DNA from: Azoarcus sp. DD4
GTDB lineage: Bacteria; Pseudomonadota; Gammaproteobacteria; Burkholderiales; Rhodocyclaceae
Assembly: GCF_006496635.1 (NCBI RefSeq)
Contig: NZ_CP022958.1
Span: forward strand, 4,712,001 to 4,776,000
Direction: 5' to 3'
Length of the DNA: 64,000 bases
The notes under the pieces are model-generated. The model was not told the origin of the DNA. It was given only the letters and a program-made list of their open reading frames with translations, and ran no database searches. Positions 35,790 to 44,289 of the stretch are shown piece after piece; position 1 is the stretch's first letter, and every line of letters starts with the position of its first letter. Made by a program: the position numbers and the translations under genes.

Positions 35790-36884
35790 ATGAAGCGCTT
35801 CCTGCCCGATACCCTGTTCGGCCGGTTGTTCGGTCTGGTCGTCCTGGCCGTGCTGGCCAGCCATCTTGTATCCACGCTGCTGTTCCTGTTCGTAGCCTCA
35901 CCCGGTCCCGACGGCGCGCGCTTCGCTCCGCCGCCAGCGGTCGCCGCGCCGGGCGCGGTGGCGCCGATGCCGCCGCCACCGCGGCCCGATCCGCGCCGCC
36001 GGCCACCGCCGCTCGGTCTGTGGCTCGGTCTCGCCAGCCAGATCGCCGCACTCACCGTGGCGGCCTGGTATGGGGCGCGCGTGCTGGCACGCCCCATCCA
36101 GCAACTGGCCGGCGCCGCCGAACGCCTTGGCGACAACCTCAGCAGCCCGCCCATCGAGGAACAGGGACCGCGCGAAGCGCGCCGCGCAGCCCGTGTCTTC
36201 AACCGCATGCAGGACCGCATCCGGGCCCAGCTGGAAGAGCGCGAACGCTTTCTGGCAGCGGTGTCGCACGACCTGCGCACCCCGCTCACGCGTATGAAGC
36301 TGCGCGTCGAGACGCTTGCCACCGGCGGCGAAGCCGACACGCACCAACGCGACACCCACCAGCGCCTGCGCGACGACATCGGCGAAATGGCGGCGATGCT
36401 GGATGCCACCCTCAACTACCTGCGCGGCGAAGCCCACAGCGAACCGTGGCAGCGGCTGGACATTCAGGCGCTGGCCGATTCGGTTGCGGAGGATGCGCGC
36501 GACGGCGGCGGCGAAGTCACGGTGGAGGGCAGCGCCAAGCCCATCGAAGGCCTGCCGCACGCACTGCGCCGCTGCCTCGACAACCTGGTGGACAACGCCT
36601 TCCGCTACGGCCAGCGCGCCACCATCGCGCTGATCGACAGCCCCGCCAGCCTGACGATCGAGGTCCGCGACGCCGGGCCGGGCATCCCCGAAAACCGCAT
36701 CGCCCAGGTGATGGAGCCTTTCGTGCGGCTGGACGCCTCGCGCAACCGCGACTCCGGCGGCGTCGGCCTCGGGCTGTCGATCGCACGTGATGCGGCACGC
36801 CGCAACGGTGGCGAGCTCACGCTGCGCAATGCGCCCAGCGGCGGCCTGATCGCCCGCCTCAGCCTACCGCGGCCGGCGGCCTGA
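35790..36884 (+). CDS. Sensor histidine kinase
   Basis: 364 residues from the ATG at 35790. Membrane segments are at about 12-36 and 77-97, enclosing a roughly 40-residue, very proline-rich periplasmic loop. A HAMP region follows, then HisKA with His160 in 'SHDLRTPLTRMK', then HATPase with 'NLVDNAFRYG' (N box) and 'GVGLGLSI' (G box). It is an EnvZ-like kinase for the upstream regulator. The short proline loop lacks a recognisable ligand pocket, so the signal is unclear. Confidence 0.93.
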   Translation: MKRFLPDTLFGRLFGLVVLAVLASHLVSTLLFLFVASPGPDGARFAPPPAVAAPGAVAPMPPPPRPDPRRRPPPLGLWLGLASQIAALTVAAWYGARVLARPIQQLAGAAERLGDNLSSPPIEEQGPREARRAARVFNRMQDRIRAQLEERERFLAAVSHDLRTPLTRMKLRVETLATGGEADTHQRDTHQRLRDDIGEMAAMLDATLNYLRGEAHSEPWQRLDIQALADSVAEDARDGGGEVTVEGSAKPIEGLPHALRRCLDNLVDNAFRYGQRATIALIDSPASLTIEVRDAGPGIPENRIAQVMEPFVRLDASRNRDSGGVGLGLSIARDAARRNGGELTLRNAPSGGLIARLSLPRPAA

Positions 36885-36902
36885 GCATCCGGCAACGGCC
36901 TC

Positions 36903-36932
36903 ATGTATCCGCGGCGATACCAAGCCGACAAA
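36903..36932 (+). promoter_or_regulatory. Putative response-regulator operator upstream of the EF-hand gene
   Basis: ATGTATCCG followed by CGGCGATAC forms GTATC-N6-GATAC, a perfect five-base inverted repeat. The segment matches the one at 34957-34986 in 20 of 30 positions. A TAGATT at 36953-36958 could be the -10 box of the EF-hand gene. This position suggests activation from just upstream of the promoter. Confidence 0.5.
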
Positions 36933-37018
36933 CTGCAGCCAAACCAGCGGCCTAGATTGACGGCATTTTCCCGACCGCTGTGCGCGGGAAAGCGTCCGCA
37001 TCGACCAGGAGAGCCGTC

Positions 37019-37723
37019 ATGACCAGTGCCATCAGCAGTTCGACCAGCAGCTATACGTCGTGGGCCACCACGACGACCACCGCCCGCCGCCCGGACTCCT
37101 CCAGGCTGTCGGAAGATCTATTCTCCGCGCTCGACACCAGCAGCAAGGGCTACCTCGAACAGGCCGACTTCGAGAGCGCCTTCAGCAGTCTGTCGATCGA
37201 CGATAGCGATGCAGCCAGCGCGGAAGAAGTGTTCAAGGCGCTGGACGCGGACTCCGACGGCAAGCTCACCCAGGACGAGATGTCGTCCAGCCTGCAGAAG
37301 CTGGCCGACGAGCTCGACAGCCAGTTCCACCAGATGCGGATGGAGCAGGGTGGCATGGGTGCGATGGGCGGCATGCCGCCTCCGCCGCCGCCCGCAGGCG
37401 AGGACGAGGGCTACACTGCGGACGAACTGAGCAGCATGGCGAGCGAGATCGGCTCGACCGACAGCAAGATGTCCGGCCTGATGAGCAGCATCGCCGAGAA
37501 CTTCGACGAGGCCGATGCCAACGGCGACGGCCGCGTCACGGCCAGCGAAGCGCGCGCCTACGACGAATCGCAGAACACCAGCGCCACCAGCGCCACCGAC
37601 GGCAGCTCGTCCAGCGCCAGCAGCGACAGCCTGGTGCTCAAGCGCATCATGGAACTGGCTGCGTCCTACGGTGACAGCAGCTTCTCCAGCACCGCCAGCA
37701 GCCTGCTCTCCGTCACTGCCTGA
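37019..37723 (+). CDS. EF-hand calcium-binding protein
   Basis: 234 residues from the ATG at 37019, preceded by AGGAG. Three EF-hand-type loops are visible: Asp39-Asp50 (an aspartate in place of the usual final glutamate), Asp76-Glu87 ('DADSDGKLTQDE') and Asp166-Glu177 ('DANGDGRVTASE'). Between the second and third is a Met/Gly/Pro-rich linker. No signal peptide is seen; the ends are Ser/Thr-rich. The likely role is calcium sensing or buffering. It follows a two-component system and shares its operator-like sequence. Confidence 0.85.
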   Translation: MTSAISSSTSSYTSWATTTTTARRPDSSRLSEDLFSALDTSSKGYLEQADFESAFSSLSIDDSDAASAEEVFKALDADSDGKLTQDEMSSSLQKLADELDSQFHQMRMEQGGMGAMGGMPPPPPPAGEDEGYTADELSSMASEIGSTDSKMSGLMSSIAENFDEADANGDGRVTASEARAYDESQNTSATSATDGSSSSASSDSLVLKRIMELAASYGDSSFSSTASSLLSVTA

Positions 37724-37755
37724 CGCGCAGGTCCGGACGGACGCCGCTGCGCGCT

Positions 37756-38724
37756 TCAGCCGGCTGCCCGCTCCGCACCGGCATCGACCGCGACCTCGTC
37801 CAGCAGCCAGTTGCGAAAGGCCGCCACTGCCGGCGAATCGGCCAGCGCCGGCGGCATCACCAGGTAGTAGCCCACCGCCGCGACGATGCCCTGTTCGAAG
37901 GGCGTCGCCAGGCGGCCATCGGCAAGTTCCGCCGTCACCATGGGTTTGGGCACCAGCGCCACGCCCAGGCCGTCGATCGCCGCCGCGATCGCCAGCGCCG
38001 GATCGGCGAAGTGCAGTCCGGGGATCGCGGCGCCGTTTTCCACTGCGGCGGCCTCCAGCCAGTCGGCCCAGGTCGCGCGCAGATGTCCTTCCTCGACGGT
38101 ATCGTCATGAATCAGGTGGTGGTAGCGCAGATCGGAGGGCTGGCGCAGCGGCAGCTTGGCCCGCAGCAGGCGCGGACTGCACACCGGGGTATAGACCGGA
38201 CGGAACAGCAGCTCGCTGCGAAAGCCAGGGTAGCGGCCGGGTCCGAAGCGTATCCACAGCTGCGGGCGGCCGCCGCGCATGTCCTCGATCCCGCCCTCGC
38301 GTGCCGCGGCGCCGTCGATTGCCCGCAGCGCACTGGCGAGGTGGAGTTCGATTCCCGGCCATGCGGCGTAGAAGCGATGCAGCCGCGGAACCAGCCAGCG
38401 CGACGCGAATGACGGCGGCGCCACCACTTCCAGCCGGCCACCATCCGCTGCCGATCCTGCCCTCACCCGCTCAACTGCCGCCGCGAAACAGTCCAGCCCC
38501 TCCGTCACCTTGGGCAGCATCGCTTCGCCCGCCGAAGTCAGCGCCAGCGCGCGCGGCAGACGACGGAACAAGGCCACCCCCAGCGCTTCTTCCAGACCGC
38601 GGATCTGGTGACTGACTGCAGTCGGCGTCACCGCAAGTTCCTCCGCCGCCCGCTTGAAACTGAGATGGCGGGCCGCTGCCTCGAAGGCACGCAGGGCCGT
38701 CAGCGGGGGCAGGCGATAAACCAT
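37756..38724 (-). CDS. LysR-type regulator (GcvA-like)
   Basis: 322 residues. 'PPLTALRAFEAAARHLSFKRAAEEL' with 'VTPTAVSHQIRGLEEALG' is the GcvA-type helix-turn-helix. The C-terminal effector domain ends with 'VAAFRNWLLDE', also GcvA-like. It probably activates or represses the divergently transcribed small gene at 38839, since 114 bases separate them, but its effector is unknown. Convergent with the EF-hand gene. Confidence 0.9.
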   Translation of the reverse strand: MVYRLPPLTALRAFEAAARHLSFKRAAEELAVTPTAVSHQIRGLEEALGVALFRRLPRALALTSAGEAMLPKVTEGLDCFAAAVERVRAGSAADGGRLEVVAPPSFASRWLVPRLHRFYAAWPGIELHLASALRAIDGAAAREGGIEDMRGGRPQLWIRFGPGRYPGFRSELLFRPVYTPVCSPRLLRAKLPLRQPSDLRYHHLIHDDTVEEGHLRATWADWLEAAAVENGAAIPGLHFADPALAIAAAIDGLGVALVPKPMVTAELADGRLATPFEQGIVAAVGYYLVMPPALADSPAVAAFRNWLLDEVAVDAGAERAAG

Positions 38725-38765
38725 ATGGATGAGTTTTTCTCTTCTATCGGATGACGAAAGATCGT

Positions 38766-38794
38766 TTGTTGCACCGCAACACCGTCACTATAGT
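38766..38794 (+). promoter_or_regulatory. Sigma-70-type promoter for the 60-residue protein
   Basis: TTGTTG at 38766-38771 and TATAGT at 38789-38794 are separated by 17 bases, a good sigma-70 layout. Transcription would start near 38801, 38 bases before the small gene. It lies within the LysR intergenic region. Confidence 0.6.
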
Positions 38795-38838
38795 GCAAAG
38801 CGTCCACACGACGGACCGATTACTCAGGAGCACCAAAA

Positions 38839-39021
38839 ATGCGGAACGACAACCTCGACCTCGGCGCCATCATCAGCGACGCTTATCGACAGCGCAATCA
38901 GCTCGTCGGCGACATGATCGCCGCCGGTCTGCAGCGCACGGTGGCCCGCATCCGCGCCATCTTCAAGAAGCCTGCAGCCTCGCGGCCCAGCCCCGAAGCG
39001 GCGCAGCGCTTCTGCTGGTAA
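38839..39021 (+). CDS. Small protein (60 residues), unknown
   Basis: 60 residues, opening 'MRNDNLDLGAIISDAYRQ' and rich in basic residues in its second half ('RTVARIRAIFKKP'). It has a good AGGAG 10 bases before the ATG, a clear upstream promoter and a downstream hairpin, so it is very likely expressed. It could be amphipathic. I know no family for it. The divergent GcvA-like regulator may control it. Confidence 0.65.
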   Translation: MRNDNLDLGAIISDAYRQRNQLVGDMIAAGLQRTVARIRAIFKKPAASRPSPEAAQRFCW

Positions 39022-39140
39022 TGCGCGCAGCAGCTTTAGACGATCACGCCCAACCCCCGGCAGTGCGATTCGCCCATCGCTGAAAGCATCGGCGCGCGTT
39101 CTCTCCTCCCTTCCCGCGCGCCGTCGATACGAGGCGAACA

Positions 39141-39168
39141 GACAGGCCCGCCCCGAGCGGGCCTTGTC
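39141..39168. terminator. Bidirectional hairpin terminator
   Basis: GACAGGCCCGC at 39141-39151 pairs with GCGGGCCTTGTC at 39157-39168 with one bulged base and a five-base loop. It lies between the small plus-strand gene and the minus-strand NlpE/META gene. The U-tract is short, so it may need help from Rho. Confidence 0.5.
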
Positions 39169-39192
39169 ACATCCGGCGGCCGCTGAATACGC

Positions 39193-40233
39193 TCATTCGA
39201 CCGCCTCGGCAACGAAACGGCCGAGCAGGCGGCCGCTCTCGTCACCGAGTTCTAGCACGGCGCCTGCCAGGCGCCAGTTGCGCACGCCATCGAGCGCGGC
39301 GAGCATCTGCTGTTCGATTTCCATCCCCTGCGCGCAGGCCATGCGGGTGGAGATGGCAGATTCGATGCGCAGGCCCGCATCCTTGCGCTCGTAGCGCGCC
39401 ACCAGGCGATTGCAGCCGGTCGCGCCTATCACCCGGCCGCGTGCGTCGAACACCAGATGCGGCTGGTTCGGGGTTTCGGTCAGCGCCACCGGCGTGTCGC
39501 CGAGGCGAGCGAGCCGCCAGCGAGTGGCGACGAAGGGCGCGTTGACCTCCACCACGGGGCAGGCGTTTTCGCTGCCGAACCCGTCGAAGGACTCCACCAC
39601 CAGACTGGGCCGGGGCCCGTCGTCGCCGCTGTGCTGCAGCTCGACCCGGCCGCGCAACTGGATCATCAAACCCTCGCCTGGTGTCCGGCGGGCCGCGACA
39701 TAAGCCTTTTCGAGCGCACCGTAGGCTTCGGCCATCGCCACCGGCAGGCGACGGCCCGAGCGACATTCGGTGAAGCTGGCGGCATCCGCCATGTACTGGA
39801 ACACACCGGCCGATGCCACGCGCGGCAACAGCGGCGCGAGCGCATCGTCGCGACGCAGCCGGTAATCGAGCGAAGAGGCGATCGGCTGGCCTTCGAGGTC
39901 GAGCTTTTCCAGGGTGGCGTCGTCGGTCACCGCGAAGTAGCGTGGCAGGTCGCTGCCGGCGCGCAGCACCAGGGTGCGCCCGTCGCTGCTCATCGCCCAG
40001 CGGCCGCTGTCGTCGAAGGGCGCCGCGCTGCGGCCGCGGTAGCTTTCGCGCAGGCTGAAACTGCCATCGGCATCGAGGTCGAGGCGGGTCTCGATACCGG
40101 CGCAGTCGGCGCAGGGCAGCACGCCGGCGTAACGGCCGGGGCTCGGCCCAGCCGCCTGCAGCGGCGCCGCCGCGAACATGCAAGCCAATACCAGCCGACG
40201 CCCCCAGGCGAGAAAACCGGAATCTGCTTTCAT
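39193..40233 (-). CDS. NlpE-like and META-domain envelope protein
   Basis: 346 residues from the ATG at 40233. A signal sequence spans residues 1-27; 'VLACM' could be a marginal lipobox. 'GRYAGVLPCADCAGIETRLDL' opens an NlpE-type domain with its CxxC pair. The last 110 residues resemble a META domain ('ATGCNRLVARYE'). Related NlpE proteins sense copper or surface stress in the envelope. The start codon lies inside a copy of the dispersed repeat at 40231, so the repeat supplies the translation start or lies right beside it. Confidence 0.8.
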   Translation of the reverse strand: MKADSGFLAWGRRLVLACMFAAAPLQAAGPSPGRYAGVLPCADCAGIETRLDLDADGSFSLRESYRGRSAAPFDDSGRWAMSSDGRTLVLRAGSDLPRYFAVTDDATLEKLDLEGQPIASSLDYRLRRDDALAPLLPRVASAGVFQYMADAASFTECRSGRRLPVAMAEAYGALEKAYVAARRTPGEGLMIQLRGRVELQHSGDDGPRPSLVVESFDGFGSENACPVVEVNAPFVATRWRLARLGDTPVALTETPNQPHLVFDARGRVIGATGCNRLVARYERKDAGLRIESAISTRMACAQGMEIEQQMLAALDGVRNWRLAGAVLELGDESGRLLGRFVAEAVE

Positions 40234-40380
40234 CTCGGTGGTGCCCGGCCACCCGCAGCCACTGAGCGCCCCCTCGGGGGGGTGAGGCAGGGGTTTCGCG
40301 GCGTACCGCGCCGTGCCTGCCGAGCGGGCCGGCTGTGCAAAGCCGGCCCTACTCGAACGAGGTGAGCATGGGGGTCGTTT
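40231..40380. repeat. Dispersed intergenic repeat, long copy
   Basis: About 150 bases. It contains GCGCCCCCTCGGGGGG, a hairpin GGGCCGGC...GCCGGCCC around TGTGCAAA, and ends GTGAGCATGGGGGTCGTTT. It directly adjoins a short copy at 40381 and matches a third copy at 50531-50679. Repeats of this look occur in several betaproteobacteria in my memory; the exact family was not checked. Confidence 0.75.
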
Positions 40381-40470
40381 CATCTCAGTGGCGCCCGGCC
40401 GCCCGAAGGCACTGAGCGCCCCCTCGGGGGGCAGCGAACGAAGTGAGCGTGGGGGTCGTTCCATTTCAGG
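40381..40470. repeat. Dispersed intergenic repeat, short copy
   Basis: About 90 bases starting CATCTCAGTGG. It shares the GCGCCCCCTCGGGGGG and AAGTGAGCGTGGGGGTCGTT parts with the long copy but lacks the central hairpin. The two copies are in tandem, which suggests local duplication and internal deletion. Confidence 0.7.
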
Positions 40471-40510
40471 CCTCCGTTGCGCAGGTGACGGCCAGCCCGG
40501 CGTGCTCTGC

Positions 40511-41422
40511 TCAGCCGTCGTTGATGACCTGGAAGGTCAGGGTCGGTGCGGTGAAATCCTCGTGGGTGGCGCCAAGGCCGATTTCGCCCTGCCCGTGCAG
40601 CATGCAACTGTCGCGCTTGAGCATGACCGGCGCCGGCGAGCCGGCGAAACGCACCCAGGTGCCGTTGCTGCTGAAATCGGTGAGCACGCACTGGCCGCTG
40701 GTCCATTCGATGCGCGCATGACGGCGCGACACGCGCGGGTCGTTGATGATGAAGCGGGCGCCTTCACCGCGCCCGATGACGAGCGGGCCGTCGGTCGGGA
40801 CGAGTTCCAGATGTTGATCGAGGCGGTCGAGGTCGAGGCGCTGGACGCTGCGCGCCCGGCTCTGCGCTTCGAGCATGGCGATGGGGACGGTCAGCGTGCT
40901 CTCCGCCGTGCGCGTCCAGTCGATGCGCCATACCCGCAGCGGTTCGGTCTTGCCCTTGATCATGATGCGGTCGAGGCTGCTGCAGGCCAGCCGCAACGCA
41001 TCCGGCAAGCGCACGAAGACCGCCTCGGCGATCAGGATCTCGTTGGTCTGGGCACGATCGGCCAGGCGTGCGGCGACATTGACCGCGTCGCCGTAGCAGT
41101 CGCCGTCGTGCTCGACGATGGCACCGCAGTCGAGGCCGATCTTGACTCCGAGCGGCGTCATGCGCTGACCGACGCTGAGGTCATGGAGGATGTCCTGGGC
41201 GCGGGAACAGGCCTCAACCGCCGCCAGCGGATCCTCGAACAGCGCCAGCACGCCGTCGCCGAGGAACTTGACCACGCGTCCGCCCGCCCGCGCGAGATGC
41301 GAACCCAAAGCCTGCGTGCAACGGGTGACGACGTGGGTGGCCACGACATTGCCGGCGGATTCGAACAATCCGGTGCTGCCCGTCAGATCGGCAAAGACAA
41401 CGGTCCTGACCGATTGATCCAC
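40511..41422 (-). CDS. Class III nucleotide cyclase domain with FHA domain
   Basis: 303 residues from the GTG at 41422, chosen because GAGGAC lies ahead; a TTG at 41473 is weaker. Residues 1-170 are a class III cyclase: Asp12 and Asp56 bind metal, Lys52 contacts the base, and Asn115/Arg119 stabilise the transition state. These residues are intact, so it may make cAMP. Residues about 215-303 are an FHA domain ('LVIGRGEGARF', 'SRRHARIEW', 'SSNGTW'), which binds phosphothreonine. It probably links a Ser/Thr kinase signal to cyclic-nucleotide output, though no such kinase is nearby. Confidence 0.85.
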   Translation of the reverse strand: MDQSVRTVVFADLTGSTGLFESAGNVVATHVVTRCTQALGSHLARAGGRVVKFLGDGVLALFEDPLAAVEACSRAQDILHDLSVGQRMTPLGVKIGLDCGAIVEHDGDCYGDAVNVAARLADRAQTNEILIAEAVFVRLPDALRLACSSLDRIMIKGKTEPLRVWRIDWTRTAESTLTVPIAMLEAQSRARSVQRLDLDRLDQHLELVPTDGPLVIGRGEGARFIINDPRVSRRHARIEWTSGQCVLTDFSSNGTWVRFAGSPAPVMLKRDSCMLHGQGEIGLGATHEDFTAPTLTFQVINDG

Positions 41423-41570
41423 ACGAGTCCTCGTTCGGGAAGGGTTGAAAAGGTCGCAACCGTGGGCGAGCAAAGGCCCTGGCCATCGGTCGGGTAAGCG
41501 ATGCTAACACTCCATTCCGCTGCCGTCATCGTCAAACCCGCGCCGCGCCTTGCATGCGTGCCCGCCGCGG

Positions 41571-42143
41571 CTAGTCCGGCCCACCCAGCGCACGGTAGCG
41601 ATGACAGCCGGCGACATGGTCGTTCACCATGCCGACGGCCTGCATGAAGGCGTAACAGATGGTCGAACCGACGAACTTGAAGCCGCGCGCCTTCAGCGCC
41701 TTGCTCATCGCGTCCGATTCAGGCGTGGAAGCCGGCACCTCGGCCAGACTCTGCCGCCCCGGCTGCAGCGGCCGACCGTCGACGAAACCCCACAGCCAGT
41801 CCGCCGGGTCGATGCCCGCATCCCGCATCGCCAGCCAGGCGCGCGCGTTGATGACTGCCGCGTCGACCTTGGCACGGTTGCGGATGATGCCGGCGTCGGC
41901 GAGCAGCGCAGCCTTCTTCGCTTCATCGTAAGCGGCGATCACCAGCGGATCGAAACCGTCGAACACTTCGCGATAACGCGCCCGCTTCTTCAGCACCGTG
42001 ATCCACGACAGCCCCGCCTGCGCGCCTTCGAGCAACAGGAATTCGAACAGCGAGCGCGCATCGCGCACCGGCACGCCCCATTCTTCGTCGTGATACGCCT
42101 CGTAGAGCCGGTCGTCGCCGACCCAGCCACACCGTTCAACCAT
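41571..42143 (-). CDS. tag: DNA-3-methyladenine glycosylase I
   Basis: 190 residues. 'RCGWVGDDRLYEAYHDEEWG' at the start, 'EGAQAGLSWITVL' and 'NDHVAGCHR' at the end are the Tag signatures; the cysteines and histidines at both ends form its zinc site. It removes 3-methyladenine from alkylated DNA. Single gene with LysR upstream, 24 bases away and on the same strand. Confidence 0.95.
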   Translation of the reverse strand: MVERCGWVGDDRLYEAYHDEEWGVPVRDARSLFEFLLLEGAQAGLSWITVLKKRARYREVFDGFDPLVIAAYDEAKKAALLADAGIIRNRAKVDAAVINARAWLAMRDAGIDPADWLWGFVDGRPLQPGRQSLAEVPASTPESDAMSKALKARGFKFVGSTICYAFMQAVGMVNDHVAGCHRYRALGGPD

Positions 42144-42167
42144 GTCGCGCCTCCGGATATGCGGGCG

Positions 42168-43076
42168 TCAAGCGTACTCCGGCCGCTGCGCCAGCGCCAA
42201 ACGCAGATGCTCGACCATCATCCGCACCTTGGGCGACAGGTAGCGCTGTTGCGGAAACAGCGCCCACACCGCGGTGTGCGGCGGCTGGAATTCGGTAAGC
42301 AGCGCCCGCAGGCGGCCAGTCCTGAAATGTTCGAGAACGTAGTAGTCGGGCAGCTGCGCCAGGCCGAAGCCGCGCAGTGCGGCGTCGAGCACCGCCTGGC
42401 CACTGTTGCAGCGCCAGTTGCCCTGTACCCGCAGGAAATGTTCGCGGCCCTCGTCCTGGAAGGCCCAGGTATCCGAACTCCCCACCAGACAGTCATGGCC
42501 GGCGAGGTCGGCCAGGGCGGCCGGCGCACCATGGCGCTCGAGATAGGCCGGCGCCGCGCACAGATACATCACCCGCGGCGCGATCCGCGTCGCCACCAGG
42601 CTGGAGTCGGCCAAGCGGCCGAGGCGGATCGCGAGGTCGTAGCCCTCGCGCACGATGTCCAGCGTCTGGTTGTCGAGTTCGATCTCGACCCGCAGCTCCG
42701 GGTAGCGCTCGATGAAGTCGTTCACCAGCGGCACGATGAAACGCTCGCCATAGGTCACCGCGCAGGTCATGCGCAACAGGCCCTTGGGCATGCCGCCGAG
42801 GTCCTGCACCGCATGCAGCGCCTCGTCGAGGCCGTCCTGGAGGCGGCTGCAGTGCTGCAGGAAGAGCTGGCCGGTCTCCGTCAGGCTCACGCGCCGCGTG
42901 CTACGGTAGAAAAGGCGCGCCTGCAGCCGCTCCTCCAGACGTGCGATCTGGCGGCTGACGTGCGAGGTCGACACCCCAAGCCGCTCGGCCGCGGCGCCGA
43001 AGCTGCCGCAGTCGGCCACTGCGACGAAGGCTTCGACGCCATCCCAGCGGCCCGCGCCGACTGAATTGTTGCTCAT
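42168..43076 (-). CDS. LysR-type regulator divergent from frmA
   Basis: 302 residues from the ATG at 43076. 'AFVAVADCGSFGAAAERLGVSTSHVSRQIARLEERL' is the helix-turn-helix, with a typical LysR effector domain after it. The gene is divergent from frmA, separated by 93 bases, and an inverted repeat ATAATG-N15-CATTAT lies in that gap. It is a candidate regulator of formaldehyde detoxification (inference from position). Confidence 0.9.
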   Translation of the reverse strand: MSNNSVGAGRWDGVEAFVAVADCGSFGAAAERLGVSTSHVSRQIARLEERLQARLFYRSTRRVSLTETGQLFLQHCSRLQDGLDEALHAVQDLGGMPKGLLRMTCAVTYGERFIVPLVNDFIERYPELRVEIELDNQTLDIVREGYDLAIRLGRLADSSLVATRIAPRVMYLCAAPAYLERHGAPAALADLAGHDCLVGSSDTWAFQDEGREHFLRVQGNWRCNSGQAVLDAALRGFGLAQLPDYYVLEHFRTGRLRALLTEFQPPHTAVWALFPQQRYLSPKVRMMVEHLRLALAQRPEYA

Positions 43077-43081
43077 TGGCA

Positions 43082-43108
43082 ATAATGTTTTGTCAAAGCG
43101 CGCATTAT
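43082..43108. promoter_or_regulatory. Inverted repeat in LysR-frmA intergenic region
   Basis: ATAATG (43082-43087) and CATTAT (43103-43108) flank 15 bases. It lies six bases upstream of the LysR start and about 60 upstream of frmA. A TAGAAT at 43128-43133 may be the frmA -10 box. Layout fits a LysR-type operator. Confidence 0.4.
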
Positions 43109-43169
43109 CCCCGTGCAGCCGTTTTTCTAGAATACGCGGCTAGCCACGTATCTCACCGAGGATCCCGAC

Positions 43170-44282
43170 ATGATCAAATCCCGCGCCGCCGTCGCCTGGG
43201 GCCCCAACCAGCCGCTCGAAATCACCGAAGTGGACGTCGCCCCGCCCAAGGCCGGCGAGGTGCTGGTGCGCATCGTCGCGACCGGCGTCTGTCACACCGA
43301 CGCCTTTACCCTGTCGGGCGCCGATCCGGAAGGCATCTTCCCCTCCATCCTCGGCCATGAAGGCGGCGGCATCGTCGAGGCGGTGGGCGAAGGCGTGACC
43401 TCGGTCGCGGTCGGCGACCACGTCATCCCGCTGTACACCCCGGAATGCGGCAAATGCAAGTTCTGCCTGTCGGGCAAGACCAACCTCTGCCAGGCCATCC
43501 GCGCGACCCAGGGCAAGGGCCTGATGCCGGACGGCACCAGCCGCTTCTCCAAGGACGGCAAGCCCATCTTCCACTACATGGGCACCTCCACCTTCTCGGA
43601 ATACACCGTGCTGCCGGAGATCAGCGTGGCGAAGATCCAGAAGGACGCCCCGCTCGACAAGGTCTGCCTGCTCGGCTGCGGCGTCACCACCGGCATCGGC
43701 GCGGTGCTCAACACCGCCAAGGTCGAACCCGGCGCCACCGTGGCGGTGTTCGGGCTGGGCGGCATCGGCCTGTCGGCCATCATCGGCGCGGTCATGGCCA
43801 AGGCCTCGCGCATCGTCGCGATCGACGTCAATCCGGCCAAGTTCGAGATCGCCAGGCAGCTCGGAGCCACCGACTTCATCAACCCGAAGGACTACGACCG
43901 GCCGATCCAGGAGGTCATCGTCGATCTCACCGACGGCGGCGTGGATTACTCCTTCGAATGCATCGGCAACACCAACGTGATGCGCTCGGCGCTGGAGTGC
44001 TGCCACAAGGGCTGGGGCGAATCCATCATCATCGGCGTCGCCGGCGCCGGCCAGGAGATCTCCACCCGCCCCTTCCAGCTCGTCACCGGCCGGGTGTGGC
44101 GCGGCTCCGCCTTCGGCGGCGTGCGCGGCCGTACCGAGCTGCCAGGCTATGTCGCCAAGGCGCAGAGCGGCGAGATCCCGCTCGACACCTTCATCACCCA
44201 CCGCATGGGGCTGGAGGACATCAACCACGCCTTCGACCTGATGCACGAAGGCAAGAGCATCCGTTCGGTCATCATCTACTGA
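43170..44282 (+). CDS. frmA: S-(hydroxymethyl)glutathione dehydrogenase (class III alcohol dehydrogenase)
   Basis: 370 residues. 'GVCHTDAFTLSG' and 'GHEGGGIVEAVGEGV' supply catalytic zinc ligands, 'CGKCKFCLSGKTNLC' the structural zinc site, and 'FGLGGIGLSAI' the NAD-binding turn. It oxidises the formaldehyde-glutathione adduct to S-formylglutathione. The next gene, eight bases on, hydrolyses that product, forming the complete glutathione-dependent formaldehyde pathway. Confidence 0.97.
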   Translation: MIKSRAAVAWGPNQPLEITEVDVAPPKAGEVLVRIVATGVCHTDAFTLSGADPEGIFPSILGHEGGGIVEAVGEGVTSVAVGDHVIPLYTPECGKCKFCLSGKTNLCQAIRATQGKGLMPDGTSRFSKDGKPIFHYMGTSTFSEYTVLPEISVAKIQKDAPLDKVCLLGCGVTTGIGAVLNTAKVEPGATVAVFGLGGIGLSAIIGAVMAKASRIVAIDVNPAKFEIARQLGATDFINPKDYDRPIQEVIVDLTDGGVDYSFECIGNTNVMRSALECCHKGWGESIIIGVAGAGQEISTRPFQLVTGRVWRGSAFGGVRGRTELPGYVAKAQSGEIPLDTFITHRMGLEDINHAFDLMHEGKSIRSVIIY

Positions 44283-44289
44283 CCCCGCC

